DNA of 64,000 nt from DASRLE01 sp963825315 (GCA_963825315.1 CAWGST010000001.1:1-64000), one strand, 5' to 3'. Counted from the first letter of the stretch, positions 1-12,935 are shown. The notes: generated by a model not told the origin, from the sequence alone. Numbers and translations: made by a program.

Positions 1-79
1 GAAAACTGCACATAGAGTTGGGGGCCATTCCAATTCGCGAGTTGAAATCGCCATTTCCCGCGGGGGAAAAAAGCGATCA

Positions 80-2947
<2,868 letters not shown>

Positions 2948-3096
2948 ACAAAGATAACCATCGTTAGATGGCCACTCAGCGAATTGTAATTATATGCCCT
3001 TAATTTCTATATGCAGTTGTCAAAGAACATTCCCGAAATCGTCCGCCGGAGGCTTTGAACCCCCCGCCGGCGCTTCCAGGTAAAATGCTCAAAAAG

Positions 3097-3173
3097 TGGT
3101 GGGCGTGACTGGAGTTGAACCAGTGACCCTGCGCTTATCAAGCGCATGCTCTAACCAACTGAGCTACACGCCC
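3097..3173 (-). tRNA. tRNA-Ile (anticodon GAT)
   Basis: A full cloverleaf is readable on the minus strand: acceptor GGGCGTG, D-arm AGCTCAGTTGG, anticodon loop TTGATAA with anticodon GAT, T-arm GGTTCAACTCC and an encoded CCA end. It lies in the 16S-23S spacer, nearer to the 23S gene. Confidence 0.97.
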
Positions 3174-3286
3174 GCCTTCGCGCTGGGCGCTCCGGCGCGG
3201 CAAGCCCGCTCATGCCTGGCCAAACCCAAAACCCGCGGCCCGGCCTCCAGGCTGGCTTGCCGGGCCATGGCCCCAAGGGCGGCGGC

Positions 3287-3362
3287 TGGTGGAGCTGAGG
3301 AGATTCGAACTCCTGACCTATAGCTTGCAAAGCTACCGCTCTACCAACTGAGCTACAGCCCC
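3287..3362 (-). tRNA. tRNA-Ala (anticodon TGC)
   Basis: A cloverleaf is readable on the minus strand: acceptor GGGGCTG, D-arm AGCTCAGTTGG, anticodon loop TTTGCAA with anticodon TGC, T-arm AGTTCGAATCT and an encoded CCA. It is the first spacer tRNA after 16S, so the order of transcription is 16S-Ala-Ile-23S, the reverse of the common Ile-Ala order. Confidence 0.97.
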
Positions 3363-3573
3363 GGACTCGAAATTGGGTCGAGTGCGATGCTCATCCACTT
3401 TTTAAAGAACAGAATTCGCGGCGGCAAACAGATGCCGGAGCGAACGGGCGAACCAGCGCCCTTGGCCCTGAAAGCCCATGACCATTGAATTGTGCGAAAG
3501 TGATTGCCAAAATCAATCCCGATGGAATCGGGACTGACCGACCTAGGAGCACGGTTTTTACCCCGTGTCCATG

Positions 3574-5152
<1,579 letters not shown>

Positions 5153-5389
5153 AAACGTTAGCTTGAATCTTGTCCGGGGGTTAGCCGGACTGATTTTGCA
5201 ATTAAAACTCCTCAAATCTTCCTCTAACTGGAAAGACTTGAAGGGGCTCTCACTATTCGCACAATTCAATTTTCAATGAGCATTGGGTGCCTTCACCCGA
5301 AATCGTTCCCCTTTTTGGGGACAAAAAACCCTGAGCGCCGAATCTTTCTTTCAACTCGGCATCTCAGACACCTTCGTTATGTTCCGAAT
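5153..5389 (-). other. rRNA operon leader region
   Basis: About 240 bases between the promoter and the 16S 5' end with no open reading frame I believe. It contains an AT-rich stretch and short inverted segments (a GTCCGGCTAACCCCCGGAC hairpin at about 5176-5194) that may serve in 16S processing or antitermination. No specific boxA was identified with confidence. Confidence 0.5.
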
Positions 5390-5418
5390 ACTTTATTCCA
5401 CTCGAAACCGCTTGTCAA
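5390..5418 (-). promoter_or_regulatory. Probable rRNA operon promoter
   Basis: On the minus strand a perfect -35 TTGACA (5413-5418) is followed after exactly 17 bases by the -10 TAAAGT (5390-5395), which puts the start site near 5383, about 230 bases before 16S. The -35 box and most of the spacer lie inside the last codons of bioD, so the operon promoter is embedded in the upstream gene. No other comparable pair was found closer to 16S. Confidence 0.7.
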
Positions 5419-6151
5419 CCGGTTTTGTTGACCAAACTTTTCTTCCTTTTTTTCGGAAGAACGATGTCAAAATATCATCGCCCAGGATTCCTGCAAGCGT
5501 TTTTTTCAAAAAAATCGCATTTATTTTTATAACCCCCGCCGTCGCTGCCCGCAAACCGAGGTTCGGAATCAAAAAAACCGGCGCCGATGACGTCATTTTT
5601 TTGATGATTTTGGGGTTGGAACGGGCCGAATTATCGGGCTTTTTATCCTCCACCATCACGATTCTAAGTCGTTTTAACCCAACGGCTTGCAGAGCTTTAA
5701 CGGTCAGTAAAGTATGGTTGATGGTCCCGAGGCGGTTGCGGCAGACGATCAGGGTCGGACAGCGCAGGCGCGAGATGAGGTCCGCCACAGTGTAATTCTT
5801 GCCCAAAGGAACCAGCAATCCCCCGATGCCTTCGACCAGAAGAACGTCGCAGCGGCGGCCAACAGAGCCAATTTTCCGCAAAACTGTGTCAAGAGGAATT
5901 GTCTTCCGCCGTCCGCCGGCGGCGGCCGGGGCAATGGGCTGCTTGAAAAAAAACGGGTTGATTTCGTCCAGTGTCAACAAGTGCTTCTGGAGGCTGCGCA
6001 GGAGGCGGGCGTCGGCGCGGGAGCCGGAACAAAAGGGTTTGATGGCCAGGGCGTTGCAGCCCGCCTGGCGCAAATAGCACAGAAGCAATGCCGTCACGAC
6101 TGTTTTTCCGACGCCTGTGTCCGTGCCGGTGATGAAGATGATTTTTGCCAT
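5393..6151 (-). CDS. bioD: Dethiobiotin synthetase
   Basis: ATP-dependent ligase that closes the ureido ring of 7,8-diaminononanoate to give dethiobiotin, the penultimate step of biotin synthesis in the cytoplasm. The protein starts MAKIIFITGTDTGVGKT, a clear BioD-type P-loop (residues 9-17), followed by the KPFCSG substrate segment and the VEGIGGLLVPL motif. I chose the ATG at 6151 because the family starts right before the P-loop; an ATG at 6163 is possible, and the longer frame upstream runs under the SRP RNA promoter. The basic C-terminal tail is longer than usual and overlaps the rRNA promoter. No other biotin genes are present. The gene is divergent from the SRP RNA-dnaX block. Confidence 0.88.
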   Translation of the reverse strand: MAKIIFITGTDTGVGKTVVTALLLCYLRQAGCNALAIKPFCSGSRADARLLRSLQKHLLTLDEINPFFFKQPIAPAAAGGRRKTIPLDTVLRKIGSVGRRCDVLLVEGIGGLLVPLGKNYTVADLISRLRCPTLIVCRNRLGTINHTLLTVKALQAVGLKRLRIVMVEDKKPDNSARSNPKIIKKMTSSAPVFLIPNLGLRAATAGVIKINAIFLKKTLAGILGDDILTSFFRKKGRKVWSTKPVDKRFRVE

Positions 6152-6250
6152 CGCAAGAGGCATTGAAGCGCACCGCGGTCGTTTTTGCGAGCACGGATGA
6201 CAAACCAAAGGCCAACCAGAAGCCGGCGTATCCGCCAGCCAAACAATTTC

Positions 6251-6279
6251 TTGCCGTGCCCGGGGCCTGGCTCTATTCT
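6251..6279 (+). promoter_or_regulatory. Probable promoter of the SRP RNA gene
   Basis: TTGCCG (6251-6256) and TATTCT (6274-6279) are 17 bases apart and end about 14 bases before the 5' strand of the SRP RNA helix, the right distance for a start at about 6286-6293. It may also serve dnaX-ybaB-recR by read-through. Confidence 0.5.
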
Positions 6280-6292
6280 GCAATCAGCTTTT

Positions 6293-6384
6293 GCCAGGGC
6301 CCATGGAGTGTGGACTTACGAACCCCGCGAGGGCAGGAATGCAGCAACGGCAGTTTGCTCCACTTCCGCCGTGGTGTCCCTGGC
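6293..6384 (+). ncRNA. ffs: Bacterial small signal recognition particle RNA (4.5S)
   Basis: About 92 nt RNA that binds Ffh and targets membrane and secreted proteins. The 5' end GCCAGGG (6293-6299) pairs with CCCTGGC (6378-6384). The apical SRP domain is recognisable: GAACCCCGCGAGGGCAGGAA followed by TGCAGCAACGG, with a GGAA tetraloop closed by GCA/TGC and the AGCA strand of the symmetric loop. The position immediately before dnaX is independent support, because the same order (scr-dnaX-yaaK-recR) is known from Bacillus subtilis. It does not code for protein. Confidence 0.87.
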
Positions 6385-6403
6385 ATTCTTAATTTCGTTT
6401 TAA

Positions 6404-8092
6404 ATGTCGTATCAAGTCATAGCGCGCAAGTACCGACCGCAACGGTTCGAGGATGTTGTCGGCCAGGAGCACGTCACCCAAACGCTGGCCAATGCCATCG
6501 CCCGGAAACGCATCGCCCATGCTTACCTCTTCGTCGGGCCGCGCGGGACGGGCAAGACGACCATTGCCCGCATTTTCGCCAAGTGCCTCAATTGCACCGA
6601 TGGCCCAAGGGCCGATTTTCCAGAGAACGATCCCAAGTCGAAGGAAATCGCCGACGGCCGCTCGATGGATGTGATGGAGATCGACGGGGCCAGCAATCGG
6701 GGCATTGATGAGGTGCGGGCGTTGCGGGAGACGGTCCAATATGTTCCGGCGTCGTCCCGCTTCAAAATTTACATCATCGACGAAGTCCACATGCTGACCA
6801 AGGAGGCCTTCAACGCCTTGTTGAAAACGCTGGAGGAACCGCCGGCGCATGTCAAATTCATGTTCGCCACGACCGAGCCGGAGAAGGTCCTGCCGACCAT
6901 CCTGTCCCGCTGCCAGCGCTTTGATCTGCGCCGGATTCCGGCGGCTTTGATTGTCAAACATCTGGAGCAGATTGCCAAAAAGGAGGAGGTCAAAATCAGC
7001 CCGGCCGCCTTGCACGCCATCGCCCGCGGGGCTGACGGCGGCATGCGCGATGCCGAATCAACTCTCGACCAGTTGATCAGCTTTTGCGGCCGGGAAATCA
7101 CCGAGCCGGATGTTCTTTCCATGTTTGGCCTGGCGTCGCAAAGCCAGATTCTGGCGCTGGCCGGCGCGGTTTTGTCGGGTGAAACGGAAATGGCCTTGCG
7201 CGAGTTGAATGATCTGGCCCAGCAGGGCAAGGACCTCGGCCGCCTCGTTTCGGAACTTTTGGGCCATTTTCGCAATTTGCTCATCTTCCAGGTTTCGCGC
7301 GGCGATCTTAACTTGATCGAAGCATCGGAAGCGGAAGGGGCCGCGTTGAAGGAACAGGCGGCGCGCATTGAAAGTGATGCGTTGACACGAATCATGGAAG
7401 TGCTGACCGATTGCGAAGGCCGCCTGCGCGACACGGCTTCCAAGAAAATCCTGGTCGAAGTCACGCTGCTGAAAATGATCGAGGCCCGTCATGCGGTCAG
7501 CATTGATGCTGTTTTGAAGCAAGTGCAGCAATTGCGGGCGGAAGCCGCGACAGGCGCGCCGCTCGCCGCCGCACCGAGGCAACCCGCGCCTACTCCGCCA
7601 GCCAAGGCCGCGCCGGCCCGCGCGGCGGCGGCACCGGCTGCCGCGGCAACACCGCCCGGCGATGCGGATCTGGAGCAGCTTTGGGCCGGGCTGGTTGAAG
7701 CGGTGGGCCGGGCCAGCCCGTTTGTGCGGACTTATTTTACCGAAGCGCACCCGGTGTCATTGGCAAAGAATGTGTTGACCATCGGTTTTAACGCCGAAGA
7801 TGCGGCGCACATTCCCCTGGTGGATAATTCGAGAAACCACACTTTGATCCAGACCAAACTGGCGGAACTGGGCCATCCGCAGGTCCAGGTAAAATTCATC
7901 CAGGCCGAAGCGCCGCCCAATTGGAAAAAAGCGCCCGCCGCGACGCCCGCGCCGACTCCGGCAAAGGCGGCGGCCGCGGACCCGGCAAAAACGGAACCCG
8001 TGTCGTTTGACAAGGACGATTTCAAGAATGATCCCTTGATTCAAAAGGCCCTCGAAGTTTTCAAGGGCCAGATCGTTGATGTCCGCTCATAA
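6404..8092 (+). CDS. dnaX: DNA polymerase III subunit gamma/tau
   Basis: Clamp-loader ATPase that assembles the sliding clamp and, in the tau form, links polymerases in the replisome. The AAA+ module shows the Walker A GPRGTGKT (residues 45-52), the Walker B IIDEVH (D126, E127), the SRC arginine-finger motif and the LLKTLEEPP segment. An Ala/Pro-rich linker begins at about residue 380 and a C-terminal domain follows. The four-cysteine zinc module normally found after Walker A is mostly missing: only the first LNC cysteine stays and the later C-x2-C-x2-C is replaced by DFPENDPKSK. It starts 19 bases after the SRP RNA and leads a dnaX-ybaB-recR operon. No obvious A-run for making gamma by frameshift was noticed. 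Confidence 0.96.
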   Translation: MSYQVIARKYRPQRFEDVVGQEHVTQTLANAIARKRIAHAYLFVGPRGTGKTTIARIFAKCLNCTDGPRADFPENDPKSKEIADGRSMDVMEIDGASNRGIDEVRALRETVQYVPASSRFKIYIIDEVHMLTKEAFNALLKTLEEPPAHVKFMFATTEPEKVLPTILSRCQRFDLRRIPAALIVKHLEQIAKKEEVKISPAALHAIARGADGGMRDAESTLDQLISFCGREITEPDVLSMFGLASQSQILALAGAVLSGETEMALRELNDLAQQGKDLGRLVSELLGHFRNLLIFQVSRGDLNLIEASEAEGAALKEQAARIESDALTRIMEVLTDCEGRLRDTASKKILVEVTLLKMIEARHAVSIDAVLKQVQQLRAEAATGAPLAAAPRQPAPTPPAKAAPARAAAAPAAAATPPGDADLEQLWAGLVEAVGRASPFVRTYFTEAHPVSLAKNVLTIGFNAEDAAHIPLVDNSRNHTLIQTKLAELGHPQVQVKFIQAEAPPNWKKAPAATPAPTPAKAAAADPAKTEPVSFDKDDFKNDPLIQKALEVFKGQIVDVRS

Positions 8093-8108
8093 ACCTCCAA
8101 TCCCCTAT

Positions 8109-8420
8109 ATGTCCAACATCGGAAAACTCGTCAAACAGGCGGCCCGCATGCAGCAACAGATGGAACAAATCCAGGCCCAACTGGCCACCCGCACGGTCGA
8201 GGCCTCCAGCGGCGGCGGCGCCGTCAAGGTCGTCGCCAAATGCGACGGCACCGTGGCTTCGATCAAAATAAATCCGCAGGCGATCAATCCGGCGGACGCG
8301 CAGTTGCTGGAAGACATGATTCTGTCCGCGGTCAATCAGGCCCTGGAACAGGCCAAACAAGTTTCGAGCGCGGAAATGGGCAAAGCCACCCAGGGATTCA
8401 GCCTGCCCGGCTTGATGTAA
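8109..8420 (+). CDS. ybaB: YbaB/EbfC family nucleoid-associated protein
   Basis: Small DNA-binding protein of the YbaB/EbfC family, about 103 aa from the ATG at 8109 (MSNIGKLVKQAARMQQQMEQ). The family pattern is clear: an N-terminal amphipathic helix rich in Gln, a central G-G-G-V-K-V strand region, and a C-terminal LLEDMILSAVNQALEQAK helix. A longer frame from 8076 would overlap dnaX by 17 bases and add an atypical N-terminus, so I prefer 8109. Its place between dnaX and recR is the conserved one. Confidence 0.92.
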   Translation: MSNIGKLVKQAARMQQQMEQIQAQLATRTVEASSGGGAVKVVAKCDGTVASIKINPQAINPADAQLLEDMILSAVNQALEQAKQVSSAEMGKATQGFSLPGLM

Positions 8421-8427
8421 CGCGCCC

Positions 8428-9027
8428 ATGCCATTGCCCGCCCCGATCATCCTCTTGACTGAAGCGCTCAACCGGCTGCCCGGCATCGGACCGCGTTCGG
8501 CGGAGCGCCTGGCTTTGCATCTGGCGCAAACCGATTCCAATGCCGTGCGGCACCTGGCGCAAACTCTGATCGAGACACGCGAACGAATTCGCATCTGTTC
8601 CGTATGCGGGGCGTTGACGGAAACGGAGCCTTGCGCCATTTGCGGCGATCCGCGCCGCGATCCATCCATGATTTGCCTGGTGGAACAGCCGGTGGACATT
8701 TTCACAATGGAGAGGGCGGGCGCTTTCCGCGGCCAATATCATGTGCTCGGCGGCAAAATCTCCCCCCTCAACGGAGTGGGGCCGGATGACCTGCGCATCG
8801 GGCCTTTGGAAGCCCGGATGGGGCGCGGGGTGACGGAGATTATTCTGGCCCTGAGCACGGACGTGGAAGGGGATGCGACCGGTTTTTACCTGGCCAAACG
8901 GCTGGCTGGCAAAGGGGCCAAAATTTCCCGCATCGCCTACGGGCTGCCCGCCGGCAGCGGCCTGGAATTCGCCGACGAAGTCACGTTGAGCCGGGCCTTG
9001 GAGGGGCGGCGGGAACTGGCCGCCTGA
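8428..9027 (+). CDS. recR: Recombination protein RecR
   Basis: RecF-pathway recombination mediator that helps load RecA at gaps. The 199 aa length is normal. The order of features is classic: a helix-hairpin-helix (LNRLPGIGPRSAERLALHL), a C4 zinc finger (C57, C60, C69, C72), then a Toprim domain starting at VEQPVDIFTMER and a Walker-like GDATGFYLAKRL segment. It begins 7 bases after ybaB and is the last gene of that conserved block. Confidence 0.96.
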   Translation: MPLPAPIILLTEALNRLPGIGPRSAERLALHLAQTDSNAVRHLAQTLIETRERIRICSVCGALTETEPCAICGDPRRDPSMICLVEQPVDIFTMERAGAFRGQYHVLGGKISPLNGVGPDDLRIGPLEARMGRGVTEIILALSTDVEGDATGFYLAKRLAGKGAKISRIAYGLPAGSGLEFADEVTLSRALEGRRELAA

Positions 9028-9050
9028 AGCATTAGTCAATACTAGTTTAT

Positions 9051-9674
9051 ATGCCCGTCCCCTCCGTCGTCGTCTTTGATCTCGGCAAGGTCCTGCTCGA
9101 TTTCGACTATGGCATCTCGGCCGGGAAGATTGCGCGCCGCAGCCGTTTCACCCCGGACCAGGTGCGCGATTTGCTGGACCATTCCCCCCTCCTTCGTCGC
9201 TTTGAAACGGGATTGTTGACCCGGCAGGAGTTCTACGGCGAAGTTTGCGCAGCCTGCGGATTTTCGGGCAAACTGGATGAATTTTGCGCAACCTTCGCCG
9301 ACATTTTCTCCGAGATCAAACCGATGACCGCCCTGCACGGGGCCTTGCGGGCCGGGCGGGTGCCGACTTTCATTTTCTCGAACACCAACCCTATTGCGGC
9401 GGGGCATATCCGCGAGCGATTTCCCTTCTTCTCGCGCTTCGACGGCTACGTTCTTTCCTACCAGCATGGCGCGATGAAACCGGCGGCGAAGCTTTATGAA
9501 GTCGTGGAGGGCCAGACCGGACAGAAAGGAAATGCCATCGTGTATTTGGACGACCGGGCCGAAAACGTCGAGGCGGGGCTGGCCCGGGGCTGGCGCGCGC
9601 TCTTGCACGAAACGCCGGAGAAAACCATTCCCGCCCTGCGCCGGCTTGGCCTCCCCGTGGACCTCAACCCTTGA
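9051..9674 (+). CDS. HAD-family hydrolase (YihX-like phosphatase)
   Basis: Haloacid-dehalogenase superfamily enzyme, 207 aa. Motif I is VFDLGKVLLDFD with nucleophile D10 but Gly at the second acid position (D-x-G), as in YihX and epoxide-hydrolase N-terminal phosphatases. Motif II is FIFSNTN, the motif III lysine lies in GAMKPAAKLY and motif IV is YLDDRAENVEAG. The cap is helical, inserted after motif I. Substrate unknown; sugar phosphates are the usual guess for this subgroup. It follows recR by 23 bases, and its 3' end overlaps the convergent next gene by 11 bases. Confidence 0.85.
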   Translation: MPVPSVVVFDLGKVLLDFDYGISAGKIARRSRFTPDQVRDLLDHSPLLRRFETGLLTRQEFYGEVCAACGFSGKLDEFCATFADIFSEIKPMTALHGALRAGRVPTFIFSNTNPIAAGHIRERFPFFSRFDGYVLSYQHGAMKPAAKLYEVVEGQTGQKGNAIVYLDDRAENVEAGLARGWRALLHETPEKTIPALRRLGLPVDLNP

Positions 9675-10368
9675 GAAATTGCGCTATTTCGTTATCGCCT
9701 ATCGAAAAAACGCGCTCGGCCAAACCGTTCAGCGCCAGGCGGGTCGGCTCGAATCGCGCCGAAAGCGTGTCAAAAATGGGGGCCAGATCAAACTCGCTGG
9801 CCAGGCGATGGTGGCTGGCCGCCCGATAACTGGCCCGCCCCATCTCCCGGTAATACTGCAAACCGGGGAAGCCGCGCCGCTCGGCCCGCGCCCGAATGCG
9901 ATCGGGAAAAACACCCGAGAAAAAGAGGGAATGGTTGCCAATGTGCGCGCGCAGGCAAAAGGCGGTGTAATCATCGGCCGTCTGCAAGGCGGTCAGCATT
10001 TCAAAAAAATAATCCATCGGCTGGAGCTGGCCCCGAAGCACGCAGCGGGTCCGTTCTTCCCGCGAGAATTCCGTCAGGAGTTCCGCCACGTAGTCAGCCA
10101 CCGACCGGTCTTCCATGCCCGATTCCCGCAGCACATGGCGCACCAGCACGTAAAAATAAAGATGGGGCGAGACCCGCAGACAGCCCCGTTGCTCCAAAAG
10201 GGCGCGGAACAACATCTCGTCATCCAGGATCAAGTCGCGCGTCTCCACGTCGCTCAAGAGCGAGACAAGAAAGCCGGCGCTTTGTTTTTTCCTCCCCAGC
10301 ACAGCCGTGATAAAATCCATATCCCCAGCCGTAAACTGCACCCGGCAGTTGGCATGAATAACTTGCAT
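9664..10368 (-). CDS. Conserved hypothetical protein, 234 aa
   Basis: I do not recognise a domain. The protein is soluble-looking, largely helical and rich in Arg and Leu. It begins MQVIHANCRVQFTAGDMDFI and has no signal peptide or membrane segment. It is convergent with the HAD gene, sharing 11 bases at the stops, and divergent from gltX. Its codon use resembles the neighbouring housekeeping genes, which argues that it is real. Confidence 0.7.
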   Translation of the reverse strand: MQVIHANCRVQFTAGDMDFITAVLGRKKQSAGFLVSLLSDVETRDLILDDEMLFRALLEQRGCLRVSPHLYFYVLVRHVLRESGMEDRSVADYVAELLTEFSREERTRCVLRGQLQPMDYFFEMLTALQTADDYTAFCLRAHIGNHSLFFSGVFPDRIRARAERRGFPGLQYYREMGRASYRAASHHRLASEFDLAPIFDTLSARFEPTRLALNGLAERVFSIGDNEIAQFLKG

Positions 10369-10528
10369 CGCAGTACTGACAGCAACTTTTATTCCATCCT
10401 CACAACTGAATTATCAAACCAAAGGAAAGCAATTTCGGTAGGGCAACACCTGTCGAGCCGTGACTCGATTGCTCCCTCAATTGGCCATTGGGACTTCGTC
10501 ATTGGTCATTTCCATTGGCAGTTTATAC

Positions 10529-10556
10529 TTTAGCCTTTAGCCTTTAGCCTTTAGCC
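10529..10556. repeat. Heptamer tandem repeat TTTAGCC x4 before gltX
   Basis: Four perfect copies of TTTAGCC end 8 bases before the gltX start codon. The reverse complement, GGCTAAA, is the same heptamer found in seven copies at 48408-48456. It occupies the place where the ribosome-binding site of gltX should be. Confidence 0.9.
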
Positions 10557-10563
10557 TTTCTCC

Positions 10564-11904
10564 ATGAATGTTCGAGTTCGCTTTGCGCCCAGTCCGACAG
10601 GCTTTTTGCACATCGGCGGCGCCCGCACCGCCTTGTTCAACTGGCTTTACGCCCGCCATACCGGCGGCGCGTTCATCTTGCGCGTGGAAGACACTGACGC
10701 CGCCCGCAACACTGCCGAGGCGACCGAGGTCATACTGAACGGCCTCCGCTGGCTGGGCCTGGATTGGGATGAAGGCCCAACCACCGGCGACCCTGCCGTG
10801 GCCGGCAAAGGCAATCACGGCCCTTACTTCCAATCGCAACGCGGCGACATTTATCGCGCCCGAGTCCGGGAGCTTAAAGACAAAGGGCTGGCCTACGAAG
10901 CCGATGGCGCGGTCAAGTTCAAGATGGACCGCCAGCCCATCGTCATTCCCGACCTGATCGTTGGCGATGTCACCCGGGAACTGACCGACCGCGAACGTCT
11001 GGACCCTGATTTCGTCATTGTCCGGTCCGACGGCCAGCCCGTGTTCCACCTCGTCAATGTCGTGGACGATTTGGAAATGAAAATCACCCACGTCATACGC
11101 GGCGAAGACCATTTATCCAACACCCCAAAGCACATCGCCCTCTTCCGCGCCTTCGGAGTGGAGCCGCCCAAATACGCCCACCTCCCGCTCATCCTCAATC
11201 CAGACGGCGCCAAAATGAGCAAGCGCGACACCGGAGCGTCCTTGCAGACCTACCTCGATGAAGGCTGCGTTCCGGAGGCGGTGGTCAATTATCTTTGCCT
11301 GTTGGGATGGTCCCCCAAGGAAAATCGGGAGAAGATGCCCCTTGCCGAAATCATCCAGCTCTTCGACCTGCCCCAAATCCTCCGCCACAACGCCCGCTTC
11401 GACATCGCCAAGCTGCATTGGCTCGACGGCGAATACCTGCGCGAGATGAGCGACGACCGTTTCCGCGAACTGGGCACTGAGGCCTTCCGCCGCGCCGGTT
11501 ACGATGTCAGTAAATATCCCGAGAATTATGTTGCAGCGGCGCTGGCCACCTGCAAAGGCAAAATCAAACGCTTCAGCGAATTAGGCCCTTATGCCGGCTT
11601 TTACTTCACGAGCGAAATCAAAGTTGACCCCGCCCTGGCCGCCAAAGAATTCACCGCCGAAAACAAAGCGCGCCTGAACACCCTGCGTAGCAGTTTCGCC
11701 CAACTGGAAGAATTCAACGCCGCCGGAATCGAACAAACGCTGAAAGCCACCTCCAAAGAACTAGGCGTGAAAGTCGGCGTCCTGGTGCATCCAACGCGCC
11801 TGGCCTGCACCGGCAGCGCGGCGGGGCCGAGCCTGTATCACCTGCTGGAAATCCTGGGCAAAAAGACCGTCTTGGAGCGCCTCGACGCGGCGCGTTCAAT
11901 TTAA
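10564..11904 (+). CDS. gltX: Glutamyl-tRNA synthetase
   Basis: Class I aminoacyl-tRNA synthetase that charges tRNA-Glu (and tRNA-Gln where the amidotransferase route is used). The start MNVRVRFAPSPTGFLHIGGA carries the HIGH-like motif (HIGG, residues 16-19). KMSKR is at 217-221. The C-terminal anticodon-binding domain ends in the typical GSAAGPSLYHLLEILGK segment. At 446 aa it is slightly short but complete. No Shine-Dalgarno sequence is visible because the start is preceded by heptamer repeats. Confidence 0.97.
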   Translation: MNVRVRFAPSPTGFLHIGGARTALFNWLYARHTGGAFILRVEDTDAARNTAEATEVILNGLRWLGLDWDEGPTTGDPAVAGKGNHGPYFQSQRGDIYRARVRELKDKGLAYEADGAVKFKMDRQPIVIPDLIVGDVTRELTDRERLDPDFVIVRSDGQPVFHLVNVVDDLEMKITHVIRGEDHLSNTPKHIALFRAFGVEPPKYAHLPLILNPDGAKMSKRDTGASLQTYLDEGCVPEAVVNYLCLLGWSPKENREKMPLAEIIQLFDLPQILRHNARFDIAKLHWLDGEYLREMSDDRFRELGTEAFRRAGYDVSKYPENYVAAALATCKGKIKRFSELGPYAGFYFTSEIKVDPALAAKEFTAENKARLNTLRSSFAQLEEFNAAGIEQTLKATSKELGVKVGVLVHPTRLACTGSAAGPSLYHLLEILGKKTVLERLDAARSI

Positions 11905-11909
11905 GCACG

Positions 11910-12935
11910 ATGAGCGCGGATAAAAACAAACCAGGCGGCGAGGTGATTCTTTACCAGACGGAAGATTTGCAGACGCGCCTGCAAGTCCGGCTGGAGGGAG
12001 AGACGGTCTGGCTGACGCAGAAGCTTATGGCCGAGCTTTTCCAGAAGGATGTTCGCACCATCAATGAGCACATCCAGAACATTTTTGAGGAACGCGAGTT
12101 GTCGCCGGATGCAGTTATCCGGAATTTCCGGATAACTGCCGCAGATGGCAAATCGTACGAAACGCAGCACTACAACCTCGACCTCATCATCTCGGTCGGC
12201 TACCGGGTGAAGTCGCATCGCGGCACACAGTTCCGCATCTGGGCCACGCAACGGTTGCGCGAATATATCGTCAAGGGGTTCGCCTTGGACGATGAGCGGT
12301 TTAAGCAGGCGGGCGGCGGGAATTACTTTGACGAATTGCTCGCCCGCATCCGTGACATCCGGTCGTCGGAGAAGGAATTTTGGCGGAAGGTGCTGGACAT
12401 TTACGCGACGAGCATTGACTACGATCCCGGCGTGGAAGCCTCCCAGCGGTTTTTCGCCACAGTGCAGAACAAGATGCACTGGGGCGCGCATGGCCACACA
12501 GCCGCTGAAATTATCCACGCCCGCGCCGATGCCGCCAAACCGCACATGGGACTGACAGCGTGGATCGGCGGCCGTCCCCGCAAGGCAGACGTAGCCGTGG
12601 CCAAGAACTATCTTGGCCTTGAGGAAATCGAAGCCCTCAATTTGATTGTCTCCATGTACCTGGACTTCGGCGAGCTTCAAGCCCGCAGCCGCAAACCGAT
12701 GTATATGCGCGATTGGATAGCGAAGCTGGATGATTTCTTGCGATTGAGCGACCGCGAGATTTTAACCCATGCGGGCCAGGTCTCGCACGAGGCGGCGCTC
12801 GCAAAGGCGGAGACGGAATTCGAGAAGTATCGCGCGCTGGAAGCCGCCAAACCGGGAGCCGTGGAAAAACATTTTGAAGAGGCGGTGAAAAAGTTGAAAC
12901 AATTGAAATCCGCAAAGGGAAAGAAAAAGGCATGA
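11910..12935 (+). CDS. RhuM-family protein
   Basis: Matches the virulence protein RhuM family (named from the Salmonella SPI-3 gene). The N-terminal region reads GETVWLTQKLMAELFQKDVR, then TINEHIQNIFEERELSPDAV, YNLDLIISVGYRVKSHRGTQ and FRIWATQRLREYIVKGFALD, all hallmark segments. The C-terminus is a long charged helix ending in a Lys-rich tail. Molecular function is unknown; genes of this family are often carried on mobile DNA. It starts 5 bases after the gltX stop and overlaps the next small gene by an ATGA, so it is either co-transcribed with gltX or marks the left edge of an inserted island. Confidence 0.87.
   Translation: MSADKNKPGGEVILYQTEDLQTRLQVRLEGETVWLTQKLMAELFQKDVRTINEHIQNIFEERELSPDAVIRNFRITAADGKSYETQHYNLDLIISVGYRVKSHRGTQFRIWATQRLREYIVKGFALDDERFKQAGGGNYFDELLARIRDIRSSEKEFWRKVLDIYATSIDYDPGVEASQRFFATVQNKMHWGAHGHTAAEIIHARADAAKPHMGLTAWIGGRPRKADVAVAKNYLGLEEIEALNLIVSMYLDFGELQARSRKPMYMRDWIAKLDDFLRLSDREILTHAGQVSHEAALAKAETEFEKYRALEAAKPGAVEKHFEEAVKKLKQLKSAKGKKKA

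Noticed and set aside
7550..7670. Programmed frameshift in dnaX to make gamma
   Set aside because: The linker has GC-rich Ala/Pro codons without an A-run or clear slippery site.
9496..10533. 345-aa plus-strand frame after the HAD gene
   Set aside because: Runs antisense through the 234-aa gene and into repeat DNA; its composition is not protein-like.
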